Positions 24,731 through 33,350 of a stretch of 43,246 bases of DNA are shown here, in pieces. The position numbers and the translations under genes were made by a program. Within the stretch, counting starts at the first letter, position 1. Each line of letters starts with the position of its first letter. The stretch comes from Pseudomonadota bacterium (GTDB lineage Bacteria > Pseudomonadota > Alphaproteobacteria > Acetobacterales > Acetobacteraceae). The notes below the pieces were generated by a model. The model was not told where the DNA came from. It saw nothing but the letters and a program-made list of their open reading frames with translations, and made no database searches. The stretch covers positions 1 to 43,246 of the forward strand of contig JAKBAQ010000002.1 of NCBI GenBank assembly GCA_021808985.1. The letters run 5' to 3'.

Positions 24731-25420
24731 ATGCTCGACACGGTAGACCCCGCCGCCGGGCTGGCCGTGCTGGCTGACGCCATCACCTCCCGTTTCGCCG
24801 GCAAAATCGCCCTGGTGTCCTCCTTCGGCACCGAATCGGCGATCCTGCTGCACATGGCCGCGCAGATCGACAAGGCGACGCCGGTCGTCTTCCTGGAAAC
24901 CGGCAAGCTCTTCCCCGAAACCCTGGCCTATCGCGACACGCTGATCGCCCGCCTCGGCCTCACCGATGTGCGCAACATCCGCCCCAGCCCCACGCAGCTC
25001 GCCACCTGGGACCCTGAAGGCACGCTCTGGGAACGTGACACCGAACTCTGCTGCGCGATTCGCAAAACCAACCCACTGGACCAGGCCCTGGAAGGCTTCA
25101 CCGCCTGGATCACCGGGCGCAAGCGTGTCCAGGGCGGCGCGCGCGCCAGCCTGCAACTGGTGGAGCCCGGCGCCGATGGCCGCATCACGGTCAACCCGCT
25201 CGCCTTCTGGAGCGACGAGCAGCTGGACGCCTATTTCCTCACGCACGATCTGCCGCGCCACCCGTTGCAGGCCCAGGGCTACACTTCCATAGGCTGCGCC
25301 ACCTGCACCCTGCGCCCGCTGCCCGGCCAGGATAAACGCTCCGGCCGCTGGGCCGGGCAGAAAAAGACGGAATGCGGCATCCACACCGCCCGTCTGTCCG
25401 CCACGGCCTGGGAGATCTGA
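24731..25420 (+). CDS. cysH: Adenylylsulfate (APS) reductase, assimilatory
   Basis: 229 residues of the PAPS/APS reductase family. SSFGTESAILLHMAA is the PP-loop-like nucleotide site. The cysteine pair in ELCCAIRKTNPL and the later GCATCTLRP (CxxC) coordinate a 4Fe-4S cluster, and the C-terminal ECGIH holds the catalytic cysteine. The four cluster cysteines mark the APS-using type rather than the cluster-free PAPS type. AGGAGG seven bases upstream selects the ATG at 24731 over the GTG at 24728. It ends one base from the convergent MFS gene. Confidence 0.94.
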   Translation: MLDTVDPAAGLAVLADAITSRFAGKIALVSSFGTESAILLHMAAQIDKATPVVFLETGKLFPETLAYRDTLIARLGLTDVRNIRPSPTQLATWDPEGTLWERDTELCCAIRKTNPLDQALEGFTAWITGRKRVQGGARASLQLVEPGADGRITVNPLAFWSDEQLDAYFLTHDLPRHPLQAQGYTSIGCATCTLRPLPGQDKRSGRWAGQKKTECGIHTARLSATAWEI

Positions 25421-25421
25421 C

Positions 25422-26843
25422 CTATCCGCGATGCCCGCTCAGCGCCTCGCCGGCCGTGGGGTGCAGCCTGGCGCAAAACGGCACCGCCATCAATGAGAAC
25501 AGCCCCACCACGATAAACCCCATCGCATAGTCCGACTGCATCGCCACCGCATGGTGGTGCAGCCGGGCGGAGACCTCGAGCGTGGTGGCGCCCACCACAA
25601 TCCCCAAGGTCAGCGTCAGCTGCTGGATGGTGGAATATAGCGAGGTCGCGGCCGACATCTGGGCGCGCGGCACATCGCCATAGGCGATAGTATTGAACGC
25701 GGTGAACTGCAGCGAGCGGAAAAACCCGCCCATCAGCAAAATCGCATCCAGCACCAGCGGCGGCCAGTCCGGCTGAAAGCTCGCGCACACCATGATGAAC
25801 AACGCCGCGATGAAGCCGTTGAGCATCAGCACGGTGCGAAACCCGAACCGCCGCAACAGCGGCTGCGCCGCCGGTTTCATCGCCAGCGCGCCGGCGGCCG
25901 ATGCGAAGGTGATCAACCCGCTCTGCATGGGCGATTTGCCAAACCCCAGTTGCAGCATCAGCGGCAGCAGAAACGGCAGCGCCCCCACGGCAATGCGGAA
26001 CAGGCTGCCCGCCACCACCGAACTAGCGAAGGTGGGTATCCGCAGCAGCGTGAAATCCAGCACCGGATGCGGGTGGCGGCGCATATGCACCATATAAACC
26101 CCAACCGCGCCCACCCCGGCCGCGAGCGCGCCAAACGTCCAGGAGAGCGGCACGAGATTGCGGCCCGCCGTCTCAAACCCCACCATCATCGCCGCCATGG
26201 CGAACCCGGTCAGGATCAATCCCCATATATCCAGCTTGCCGCCCCGCTCCGCCTCGCGGCTGTCGGGAATGAACAGGCTCACCGCGATCACCCCGATGAT
26301 GCCGATCGGCACGTTGATATCAAACACCCAGCGCCAGGAAAAATAAGTGACGATAAACCCGCCCAGCGGCGGCCCCAGAATCGGGCCGATGAGGGCCGGC
26401 ATGGTCAGCCATGACATCGCGGCCACCATCTGCGCCCGGCTGACCGAACGCAGCAGCACCAGCCGCCCCACGGGCAGCATCATCGCCCCGCCCAGCCCCT
26501 GCACCACCCGCGCCAAGACCAGAAACCCAAGGCCGGGCGCCATTCCGCAGGCCACCGAGGCGATGGTGAAAATCACGATCGCCAGGCGGAACACCTGCCG
26601 CGCGCCGAAATGGTCCGCCACCCAGCCGCTGGCCGGGATAAACACTGAAAGGCTGATCAGATACGAGGTGAGCGCCACGCTCATATGCAGCGGCGGCGCA
26701 CGGAAACTGCGCGCCATCGCCGGCAGCGCCGTGGCGATCACCGTGGAGTCCAGATTCTGCATGAACAAGGCCGTGGCGATGATCACCGCCATCAGCCGCA
26801 TCCGGCCCACGGAAATAACCGGTTCGGCTTCGCTCTCCGCCAT
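25422..26843 (-). CDS. MFS drug:H+ antiporter, DHA2 (EmrB/QacA) type
   Basis: 473 residues with about 14 membrane segments. The N-terminus MAVIIATALFMQNLDSTVIATALPAM is the DHA2 signature, and GWVADHFGARQVFR is motif A. The family exports lipophilic or cationic compounds. Its ATG overlaps the DUF971 stop (TGA/ATG share a base), so it is translated with the upstream housekeeping genes, unusual for an efflux pump. The substrate cannot be inferred. Confidence 0.88.
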   Translation of the reverse strand: MAESEAEPVISVGRMRLMAVIIATALFMQNLDSTVIATALPAMARSFRAPPLHMSVALTSYLISLSVFIPASGWVADHFGARQVFRLAIVIFTIASVACGMAPGLGFLVLARVVQGLGGAMMLPVGRLVLLRSVSRAQMVAAMSWLTMPALIGPILGPPLGGFIVTYFSWRWVFDINVPIGIIGVIAVSLFIPDSREAERGGKLDIWGLILTGFAMAAMMVGFETAGRNLVPLSWTFGALAAGVGAVGVYMVHMRRHPHPVLDFTLLRIPTFASSVVAGSLFRIAVGALPFLLPLMLQLGFGKSPMQSGLITFASAAGALAMKPAAQPLLRRFGFRTVLMLNGFIAALFIMVCASFQPDWPPLVLDAILLMGGFFRSLQFTAFNTIAYGDVPRAQMSAATSLYSTIQQLTLTLGIVVGATTLEVSARLHHHAVAMQSDYAMGFIVVGLFSLMAVPFCARLHPTAGEALSGHRG

Positions 26844-27193
26844 CACTCGCGGCTGGCGCCGGCACTCTCCAGCTGGCGCAGATAATTCCGCCAGCGGATG
26901 GTGTAGTCCCGCCCCAATTCCTCAAGATAGTCCCAGGTGAATATCCCGGTATCATGCCCGTCGGAAAAACTCAGCCGCAGCGCGTAATTGCCGGTGGGCT
27001 CAACACCGCTGATCGCCACATGCTTCTTGCCTGTCACCAGCTTGGCCTGCCCCGGCCCATGCCCCTTCACCTCGGCGCTCGGGCTCTCCACCCGCAGATA
27101 CTCCGCCGGCAGGCTCAGCACGCTGCCATCCGCGTAGCTGAGCTCCAGCAAATTTTCCGCGCGCCTCAGCTTTATCTGCGCCGGCACGCTCAT
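26843..27193 (-). CDS. DUF971 family protein
   Basis: 116 residues of the DUF971 (GBBH-like N-terminal) family: [42 protein letters not shown] are typical. The domain is the small iron/zinc-binding N-terminal module of gamma-butyrobetaine hydroxylases and also occurs alone near Fe-S assembly genes. Its ATG overlaps the Trm112 stop (ATGA) and its stop overlaps the MFS start. The function of the stand-alone form is not established. Confidence 0.88.
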   Translation of the reverse strand: MSVPAQIKLRRAENLLELSYADGSVLSLPAEYLRVESPSAEVKGHGPGQAKLVTGKKHVAISGVEPTGNYALRLSFSDGHDTGIFTWDYLEELGRDYTIRWRNYLRQLESAGASRE

Positions 27194-27375
27194 GGATTAA
27201 GAACGCGCGCTTCTTCCGCCAGCATGATCGGTATGCCGTTACGGATCGGGTAGGCCAGCCCAGCCTTGGCGCTTATCAGCTCTCCATGCTCCCTGTCATA
27301 GGTCAACGGCCCGCGGGTGAGCGGGCAAACCAGTATCTCCAGCAGCCTGGGGTCGATCGGCGGTTCATTATCCAT
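27190..27375 (-). CDS. Trm112 family protein
   Basis: 61 residues. [22 protein letters not shown] and [20 protein letters not shown] are the family signature (PF03966). Eukaryotic Trm112 activates methyltransferases; bacterial forms are thought to serve similar small-partner or zinc-site roles. The ATG at 27375 is used; an in-frame TTG at 27381 overlaps the end of the LON-domain gene. Tightly packed between the LON-domain and DUF971 genes. Confidence 0.93.
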   Translation of the reverse strand: MDNEPPIDPRLLEILVCPLTRGPLTYDREHGELISAKAGLAYPIRNGIPIMLAEEARVLNP

Positions 27376-27377
27376 GC

Positions 27378-28049
27378 TCAACTCGCTTTCGGTTCGTCCT
27401 CATCATCACTCCCGCCCTCGAAGGCGTTGATCTCAAGCAGCGCCAGAAGCACGCGGGCGCGTTCGGCCTCGTCGCGCGCCTCCAGCAAAGCCTGCTTCTC
27501 CTCCGCGTCAAACGGGCAGGCCATGGCCAATGAGACGACCAGCGCCGCATCCGGCATCTCGGCGATGGTGTCCCAGTTCGCCTCCACGCCGGTTTTGCTG
27601 AAATAGCGCCGCAGCGCCGCCACCAATATCCCGCGCTCATAGGGCAGGCATGCCTGCGGCTCCTGCAAATCCGCGGCAAAACCGCTGAAGGCCCCGCGCA
27701 CCCGCCGATAGCCGCGCCGCATTTCCACTTCCTCGACAATGGTGAACCGCGCGACTCCGCTCAGCGTTATGAGATAACGCCCCCCGCCGCTCTCCTCAAA
27801 CGCCGAAATCCGCCCCAGGCAGCCAATGCGGTACAGGCCGGGGCCATTATCGCCCCGCGCCAGCCGCCTGTCGGGCTGCACCATGCCCAGCATCCGCCCA
27901 GCACCCAGCGCATCCTCCACCATGGCCAGATAACGCGGCTCAAATATATTCAACGGCAGCCTGCCGCCGGGCAGCAGCAGCGCACCCGCGAGCGGAAACA
28001 CCGGAAACTCATCCGGCAATTCCTCAAGCCTGGGATGCAATGCGGTCAT
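27378..28049 (-). CDS. LON substrate-binding domain protein
   Basis: 223 residues corresponding to the Lon protease N-terminal substrate-binding domain (PF02190) without ATPase or protease domains: [57 protein letters not shown]. Such stand-alone proteins are widely conserved next to thioredoxin-TPR and Trm112 genes in Alphaproteobacteria. A role in substrate recognition is an inference. It starts three bases after the upstream gene's stop. Confidence 0.93.
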   Translation of the reverse strand: MTALHPRLEELPDEFPVFPLAGALLLPGGRLPLNIFEPRYLAMVEDALGAGRMLGMVQPDRRLARGDNGPGLYRIGCLGRISAFEESGGGRYLITLSGVARFTIVEEVEMRRGYRRVRGAFSGFAADLQEPQACLPYERGILVAALRRYFSKTGVEANWDTIAEMPDAALVVSLAMACPFDAEEKQALLEARDEAERARVLLALLEINAFEGGSDDEDEPKAS

Positions 28050-28052
28050 GCG

Positions 28053-28994
28053 TTAACGGAACAGCAGCGCCGAAAGCTTGCGCCGCGCCGCCATGGTGGC
28101 TTCATCGTCAAACCCCCAGGCCTCAAAAAACTTCAGCAGCTGCAGCCGCGCCGCATCCTCGTTCCAGGCCCGGTTGCGGCGCACGATCTCCAAAAGCGCA
28201 TCCGCCGCCGCCGCGCGCTCGCCCGAGGCGTTCAGCGCCGTCGCCAGCTCGTAGCGCGCCTCGAAATCATCCGGGTTGGCGGCCAGCCGCGCGTCCAGCC
28301 CGGCACGCGCGCCCTGCGCCTTGCGCCCTTCGGCCACCAGCGCCAGGGCGGAGCGGGCGCCGGCAATCTCGCCATGCTCCGCCAGCTTCTCCGGCACCCC
28401 CGCCAGCACCTCGGCCGCCTGCTCCTCATCCCCCAGCGCGATCAGCGCCCGCACCAGGCCAGACCATGCCTCCGGCTTTTCCCGGTCCGCCTGCACCGCG
28501 GCGGCAAAATGCTGCGCCGCCGCCTCGGCATCGCCCAATTCCAGCAATTCCTTGCCCTGCGCGATCAGCTCCGCCCCCGGCGCCGCCGAACCCGCCATTT
28601 TCAGCAACCCCTCGACGAATCGCCGCACCTCGCTCTCCGGCAGCGCGCCAGAGAACGTATCGGCAACCTGCCCCTGCCAAAACGCCACCACCGTGGGCAC
28701 GGACTGCAACGGCAGCCCCATACGGGTGAGCTGCGCCACCAGCGCCTGGCTCTTGTCGATGTCAATTTTCACCAGCCGCACCCGCCCGCCCTGCGCGCGC
28801 ACCACCTTCTCGAGCACCGGCGTCAGCGTCTTGCAGGGGCCGCACCATGTCGCCCAGAAATCCACCAGCACGGGAAGCTCCCGCGACGCATCGACCACAT
28901 CGGCCATGAAGGTGGTCTGGTCACTGTCGATGATCATATTTGCCGGCGGCGGCGCCGGAGTCGCATCGGTCTCGGTACTGAAAAGGCTGCTCAT
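28053..28994 (-). CDS. cnoX: Thioredoxin-TPR co-chaperone (CnoX/YbbN-like)
   Basis: 313 residues: an N-terminal thioredoxin domain (about 20-125) with the active site WCGPC intact, and a C-terminal helical tetratricopeptide region (about 130-313, rich in Ala-Glu pairs). CnoX/YbbN-type proteins hold unfolded proteins for GroEL; here both cysteines are kept, so oxidoreductase activity is possible. The ATG at 28994 has GAGAGTG just upstream and is chosen over the 29003 frame. It heads the operon with LON-domain, Trm112, DUF971 and MFS genes. Confidence 0.9.
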   Translation of the reverse strand: MSSLFSTETDATPAPPPANMIIDSDQTTFMADVVDASRELPVLVDFWATWCGPCKTLTPVLEKVVRAQGGRVRLVKIDIDKSQALVAQLTRMGLPLQSVPTVVAFWQGQVADTFSGALPESEVRRFVEGLLKMAGSAAPGAELIAQGKELLELGDAEAAAQHFAAAVQADREKPEAWSGLVRALIALGDEEQAAEVLAGVPEKLAEHGEIAGARSALALVAEGRKAQGARAGLDARLAANPDDFEARYELATALNASGERAAAADALLEIVRRNRAWNEDAARLQLLKFFEAWGFDDEATMAARRKLSALLFR

Positions 28995-29130
28995 CACTCT
29001 CAATCCGTAAGTGTTTCCTTCAGGCAGTATATAGTATCAATCCGCCCGCTCACACCCCACGCAAAGTAACTCGCGGCGGGAGGCTTGCAATCCTCGCCGA
29101 GGCACCTTAAAGAGCCGCTCACGCCATGAG

Positions 29131-29204
29131 CGGGCGTAGCTCAGGGGTAGAGCACAACCTTGCCAAGGTTGGGGTCGAGGGTTCGAATCCCTTCGCCCGC
29201 TCCA
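29131..29204 (+). tRNA. tRNA-Gly (anticodon GCC)
   Basis: Full cloverleaf: acceptor GCGGGCG pairs with CGCCCGC, the D-arm reads GCTCAGGGGTAGAGC, the anticodon stem CAACC/GGTTG encloses TTGCCAA (anticodon GCC), the T-arm GAGGGTTCGAATCCCTT follows, and CCA is encoded after discriminator T. A GC-rich hairpin lies just downstream. Confidence 0.97.
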
Positions 29205-29230
29205 TTCTCTACAAAATCAAAGGCTTGGCA

Positions 29231-29250
29231 CGGCGGCTTTTCAGCCGCCG
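29231..29250 (+). terminator. Hairpin downstream of tRNA-Gly
   Basis: CGGCGGCT and AGCCGCCG form a perfect eight-base stem around TTTC, 26 bases after the tRNA. Only a short T-run follows (CCTTTG), so it is a weak intrinsic terminator at best. Confidence 0.4.
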
Positions 29251-29326
29251 CCTTTGCCGCGGCGCCATCGGAATATTGATATTTTCCGCCGAACGGACGA
29301 GATGAAGCGCGAAAGGAACCGTTTAC

Positions 29327-29557
29327 ATGAGGCTGACCCGCTTGTTTCTATTGGCGTTGCCATTGGCCCTTGCCGCCTGCAATGAAAATGGCGCCCGCGC
29401 GCAGGGAGATTTCAACGCGGCCGGCCAGAATCTCGGCCAGGGCCATCTCGGCAGCGGCTTCAGAGACATTGGCCAAGGCTTTAGCGACGGCGCCAACGCC
29501 ACCGGCGAGGCCATCGTGCATACGGCGCATGCGGTGCAGCAGGGCTTCAGCCACTAA
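29327..29557 (+). CDS. Small lipoprotein
   Basis: 76 residues. A type II signal peptide (MRLTRLFLLALPLALAAC) ends in a lipobox with lipidated C18. The rest is small, glycine- and glutamine-rich with repeated GQG and GFxD units and no recognised enzyme fold, similar in size to entericidin-like envelope lipoproteins. A GGA box precedes the ATG. Preceded by tRNA-Gly and convergent with the flavoenzyme gene ending at 29573. Confidence 0.72.
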   Translation: MRLTRLFLLALPLALAACNENGARAQGDFNAAGQNLGQGHLGSGFRDIGQGFSDGANATGEAIVHTAHAVQQGFSH

Positions 29558-29572
29558 GCCCGGCCCCTCACA

Positions 29573-31585
29573 TCACCCCGGGGGCAATTCCCGGGTAAAC
29601 GGCCCGCCAAACAAAAACCGCCCGGCCATATGCCCCTCGCGTATGGCCGCCTGCAAATCGCGCGGCGTCTTTGCATCGCCAACAATCTCCAGCACCGGCA
29701 CCTTGCCGCGCAATTCGCCGTGCAAGCCGTTCAGCGGCTCGCGTGAGAGCACCATCACCACCAGTTCCGCCGGATATGTCTCCAGTTTTTCGCTGGCCAG
29801 CTGCCGCACCACGCTCTCCTCGGGGCGGATCTCCATCAGCTGCGCGCGCGTCACCACCCGGAACTCCCCTTTCAGCAGATGTTCCAGCGCCGGGTCCACC
29901 CGCGTCCAGCTCTCCACCGTGGGCGCCAACTGGCTAAAGCGCGTCACGAAAGTAACGGCCACGTTCCGCTCCACCAGCCATTGCGCCACGGCCAGCGCCT
30001 CATAATGCCCCACATCGTCAAAAACCAGCGCGCTGGCGGGCAAAATCCGGTTGGCCCCCACTGTCAGCAAATCCACCGAGGAGAGCACATGCGGCAAACC
30101 CGCGCCCTTTAATTGCGTGCCCGGCGTCGCGATCTGCCGTCCATCCATGCGCGGCAGCCCGCCCGTGGCCACCACCACGGCATCCGGGCGCAGGGCCAGA
30201 ATATCAGCGGCTTCCACATAGGTGTTGGTGCGCACGTCCACACCCAGCCGGTAAAGCTCGCGCTCCTGCCAGTTGGTGATATCAGCCAGCGTCTGCAGCC
30301 GCGGCGCCAGTTTGGCGATGTTGATATTCCCGCCCAAATCCGCCCGCGCCTCCAGCAATATCACCTCATGCCCGCTCAGCGCCGCCAGCCGCGCCGCCTC
30401 CATCCCCGCCGGCCCACCCCCGGCCACGACCACCCGCTTCGCCTCGCCGGCCGGCACAATCAAATCCTCCGCCAAAGTCAGCTCCGCGCCAACCGCCGGA
30501 TTCACCGCGCATCCAAGCCTGGCCGAAGCCAGCAGCCCGCCCACGCAGCCCTGATTGCACGAAATGCACGGCCGCACCTCCTCCACGCGCCCGGCGCGCG
30601 ATTTGCGCACCAGGTCCGGATCAGCGATATGCGCGCGCTGCAGCACGATCAAATCGCCCGCATCATCGCGCAGCAACTGCTCGGCCTCCTCCAGCGTGCG
30701 CACCCGCCCCGCCGCCAGAATGCGCGGAATCCTCAAGGCCCCCGCGACAATCTTGCCGCTCGACGGCAGCATCGACTCTTGCGGAAAATCCATCCCCGGC
30801 AACATGCGCGGCAACACATAATAGCTGCCCTGCGAGCCGTGGATGAAATCGATCAACCCCTCCCCCTCCAGCGCCCGCACAATCGCGCCACACTCCTGCG
30901 CCGTAATCCCCCCTTGCGTCGCTTCATCGCTGAGGCGAATCCCGATCGGAAATCCCGGCGATACCGCCGCACGGCACGCCCGCAGCGTCTCGCGCAAAAA
31001 CCGCAGGCGGTTCTCCAGGTTGCCGCCATACTCATCCTCGCGCCGGTTCATCAGCGTGGAGAGAAACTGCGTGAACAAATACCCATGCCCGGCATGAATT
31101 TCCACACCCGCAAGCCCGCCCTCCTCACAGCGCCGCGCAGCCTGGGCAAAGGCCGTCACAATCAGCGCGATCTCCTCCTGCGTCATGGCCACCGGCACCA
31201 CGCCGCTCAACGGGTTGGGCGTGGCCGAGGCGGAGAGCGCGACCCCATTGATATCAGGATACATCACACCGCCATGCGCCAGCTGCTGAAACACCGCCAT
31301 GCCATAAGGCGCGACGATTTTTTGCAATTTCTGGTACCGCGCGATGATGCCGTCATCATATGAATTCAGCCCGATCGTGAAGCTCGTCGGATGCACCGAG
31401 CACATTTCCAAAAATGAAAGTCCAACTCCGCCCTTTGCCCGCGCCTCATGGTAGGCGATCAGCTCATCGGTCAAAAACCCCTTGCCGATCCACGTGCCAT
31501 GCGCGCTGCGCACCACGCGGTTGGGGATGTTGAAGCGTCCAATCTGTATCGGCTCAAAAACGCGCTTGAATGTGCTCACGCTCAT
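29573..31585 (-). CDS. NADH:flavin oxidoreductase/2,4-dienoyl-CoA reductase-type ene reductase (copy A)
   Basis: 670 residues. An N-terminal OYE-like TIM barrel (1-340) has VEIHAGHGYLFTQFLS with the active-site histidine pair and MNRREDEYGG. The cluster motif CISCNQGC plus a cysteine 11 residues on (Cx2Cx3Cx11C) binds 4Fe-4S, and the C-terminal half (about 385-660) has the FAD site VVAGGGPAGMEAARLAAL. Family members (FadH, BaiCD, BaiH, trimethylamine dehydrogenase) reduce activated C=C bonds or oxidise amines; BaiCD and BaiH act on oxo-steroids. It is last in the six-gene operon, 51 bases after the FAD dehydrogenase. The substrate is unknown. Confidence 0.9.
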   Translation of the reverse strand: MSVSTFKRVFEPIQIGRFNIPNRVVRSAHGTWIGKGFLTDELIAYHEARAKGGVGLSFLEMCSVHPTSFTIGLNSYDDGIIARYQKLQKIVAPYGMAVFQQLAHGGVMYPDINGVALSASATPNPLSGVVPVAMTQEEIALIVTAFAQAARRCEEGGLAGVEIHAGHGYLFTQFLSTLMNRREDEYGGNLENRLRFLRETLRACRAAVSPGFPIGIRLSDEATQGGITAQECGAIVRALEGEGLIDFIHGSQGSYYVLPRMLPGMDFPQESMLPSSGKIVAGALRIPRILAAGRVRTLEEAEQLLRDDAGDLIVLQRAHIADPDLVRKSRAGRVEEVRPCISCNQGCVGGLLASARLGCAVNPAVGAELTLAEDLIVPAGEAKRVVVAGGGPAGMEAARLAALSGHEVILLEARADLGGNINIAKLAPRLQTLADITNWQERELYRLGVDVRTNTYVEAADILALRPDAVVVATGGLPRMDGRQIATPGTQLKGAGLPHVLSSVDLLTVGANRILPASALVFDDVGHYEALAVAQWLVERNVAVTFVTRFSQLAPTVESWTRVDPALEHLLKGEFRVVTRAQLMEIRPEESVVRQLASEKLETYPAELVVMVLSREPLNGLHGELRGKVPVLEIVGDAKTPRDLQAAIREGHMAGRFLFGGPFTRELPPG

Positions 31586-31636
31586 ATCCCCCTGGAATCA
31601 GCTTTTTTCCGGCTCTCCGGCCCGCCGCTCATTGTT

Positions 31637-33295
31637 CTAGCGATGATTGGTCCGCATCGCCGCATCACGCCCCGCGCGCCGGCCACTGAAAACCGTATCG
31701 GCGATGGTGACACCGCTGACAAATCCATTCGAGCATATGCCCACCGCCGTCCGCCCCGCCGCATAAAGCCCGTTTATGATGCCGCCATCCGCGCGCTTCA
31801 CATTGCCCGTGTTGCCGTCCACCACCAATCCGCCCATGGTAATGCTCTGCGCCGGCGCGAATTTATTATCCATTGATAAATTGACCGCGAAAAACGGCCC
31901 CTTATCCAAAGGATACATTAAATCAGGCATTTTCCCAAACGGGTCAGCCCGCCGTGCGTGCACCGTGGCGTTGAATTCGGTGACGGTTTCCTTCAGCCCC
32001 GCCGCGTCAACCCCAATCTTGCGTGCCAGCGCCTCCAATGTCGCACCCCGCCTGGTGCCGCCGCCAAAAATATTCAGCAGCGCCGGCAAACCCCATACAA
32101 GAAAATTTCCACCCGGAAAAAACGATTTCCAAACACCGTGCCAGAAATCGCCGGCATTCAGAATCAGCCAGGCCTTCGCGTCCGGCTGCGCCAAAATCGC
32201 GCCGCCCACCAGCATCGCATAGGCCGCCTCATTAAAAAACCTTTTGCCATGCGTGTTCACGGCAATGCCATGAGCAAAAACATTCGGCGGCACCAGCGTC
32301 CGCGCGACACTGATATTGCGCATCAAATCGCTCGCCCCGCCCGCCGATTCACCAAGCCCGATGCCACTGCCATCATCCCCCATTGAACCAAGGCGCAGCA
32401 GTTTGTCATAATGCTTGGCAAGCGCGGGGTGATGCTGCTTCACCAGGGCATAATTATTATTATATCCGCCAGTCGCCAAAACAACTCCGCCAACGGCACG
32501 TATGAGCTTTCGCTGCGCAACACCCGCCTCCAGCGCCTTCGCCGCCGCCATGGCCTTTTCCGCGCGGCGATGATTGAACGGCAACCATGGATTCACCATT
32601 TTATAAAGCTTCTGGTGCTTCTTGGCTAATTCGGGTGGCAAGGGGTTTATCTCAACACCCAGCACGCCTCCCGCCGCATCAATCACCAGGCGCGTAACGG
32701 GGGCATGCGCTATCAGGCGTGTCCCCTTGGTAAGCGCCGCCTCACGCAGCTTGCTGAAATAGACCCCGCCGCCTGGCCCATTCACCGCCACCCGGTGCCC
32801 GCGCGGCGCCGGCCGCGCCACCGCCGCATAGGCCGGAACTTTTTCATTGCCTGAATAGTACAAATAAAAATTATCCGGCGGAAACGCGGTCTTCTCCTCA
32901 AACACCTTGCCGCCATAAGGCACGCCCAGCCCCGCGAGCCACTCTATGTCGGCATTGCTGCCATCGCAGAACCGGCGCAGCGTATCGCCGCCAATCGCCC
33001 CGGCGCTGCCCTCTGCCTCCAGATATTTATACATTTCATCAGCATTATCGTCATACCCGTTCGCGCGCAGATACCGCGTGCCGCCGGCATAAATAACCCC
33101 GCCGCTATAAGCTGTCGCCCCGCCGCCGGCAAACCGGTCTATGGCGATCACACTGGCGCCAATCTCCCGCGCCTGAATCGCCGCCACCGCGCCCGCGCCG
33201 CCAAACCCGACAATGACGACATCCGCCTGATCATCCCAGGAAATTTCCTCTGCATGGCTGACCTTTATGGGTGCTGCAATTCCGATATTCTCCAT
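31637..33295 (-). CDS. FAD-binding dehydrogenase, KstD/fumarate reductase-like
   Basis: 552 residues. VVIVGFGGAGAVAAIQAREIGASVIAIDR is the N-terminal FAD site (about residues 28-56), GGATAYSGGVIYAGG the flavin loop, and GLYAAGRTAVGICSNGFVSGVTIADTVFSGRRAG the C-terminal closing motif. The architecture is that of 3-ketosteroid Delta1-dehydrogenase and flavocytochrome c relatives, which introduce or reduce double bonds next to carbonyls. The ATG at 33295 has a GGGG box five bases away; the GTG at 33310 is less likely. It lies between two ene-reductase genes, which suggests shared chemistry on an enone. The exact reaction is an inference. Confidence 0.82.
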   Translation of the reverse strand: MENIGIAAPIKVSHAEEISWDDQADVVIVGFGGAGAVAAIQAREIGASVIAIDRFAGGGATAYSGGVIYAGGTRYLRANGYDDNADEMYKYLEAEGSAGAIGGDTLRRFCDGSNADIEWLAGLGVPYGGKVFEEKTAFPPDNFYLYYSGNEKVPAYAAVARPAPRGHRVAVNGPGGGVYFSKLREAALTKGTRLIAHAPVTRLVIDAAGGVLGVEINPLPPELAKKHQKLYKMVNPWLPFNHRRAEKAMAAAKALEAGVAQRKLIRAVGGVVLATGGYNNNYALVKQHHPALAKHYDKLLRLGSMGDDGSGIGLGESAGGASDLMRNISVARTLVPPNVFAHGIAVNTHGKRFFNEAAYAMLVGGAILAQPDAKAWLILNAGDFWHGVWKSFFPGGNFLVWGLPALLNIFGGGTRRGATLEALARKIGVDAAGLKETVTEFNATVHARRADPFGKMPDLMYPLDKGPFFAVNLSMDNKFAPAQSITMGGLVVDGNTGNVKRADGGIINGLYAAGRTAVGICSNGFVSGVTIADTVFSGRRAGRDAAMRTNHR

Positions 33296-33350
33296 CTCAT
33301 CCCCACTCACTCATTGTTATATAATTTGCCCTGCTGCGATATGCCCCCGC

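Noticed and set aside
30113-31363. A 416-codon plus-strand open frame
   Set aside because: Antisense to ene reductase A, with the same Arg/Gln/His-rich shadow composition.
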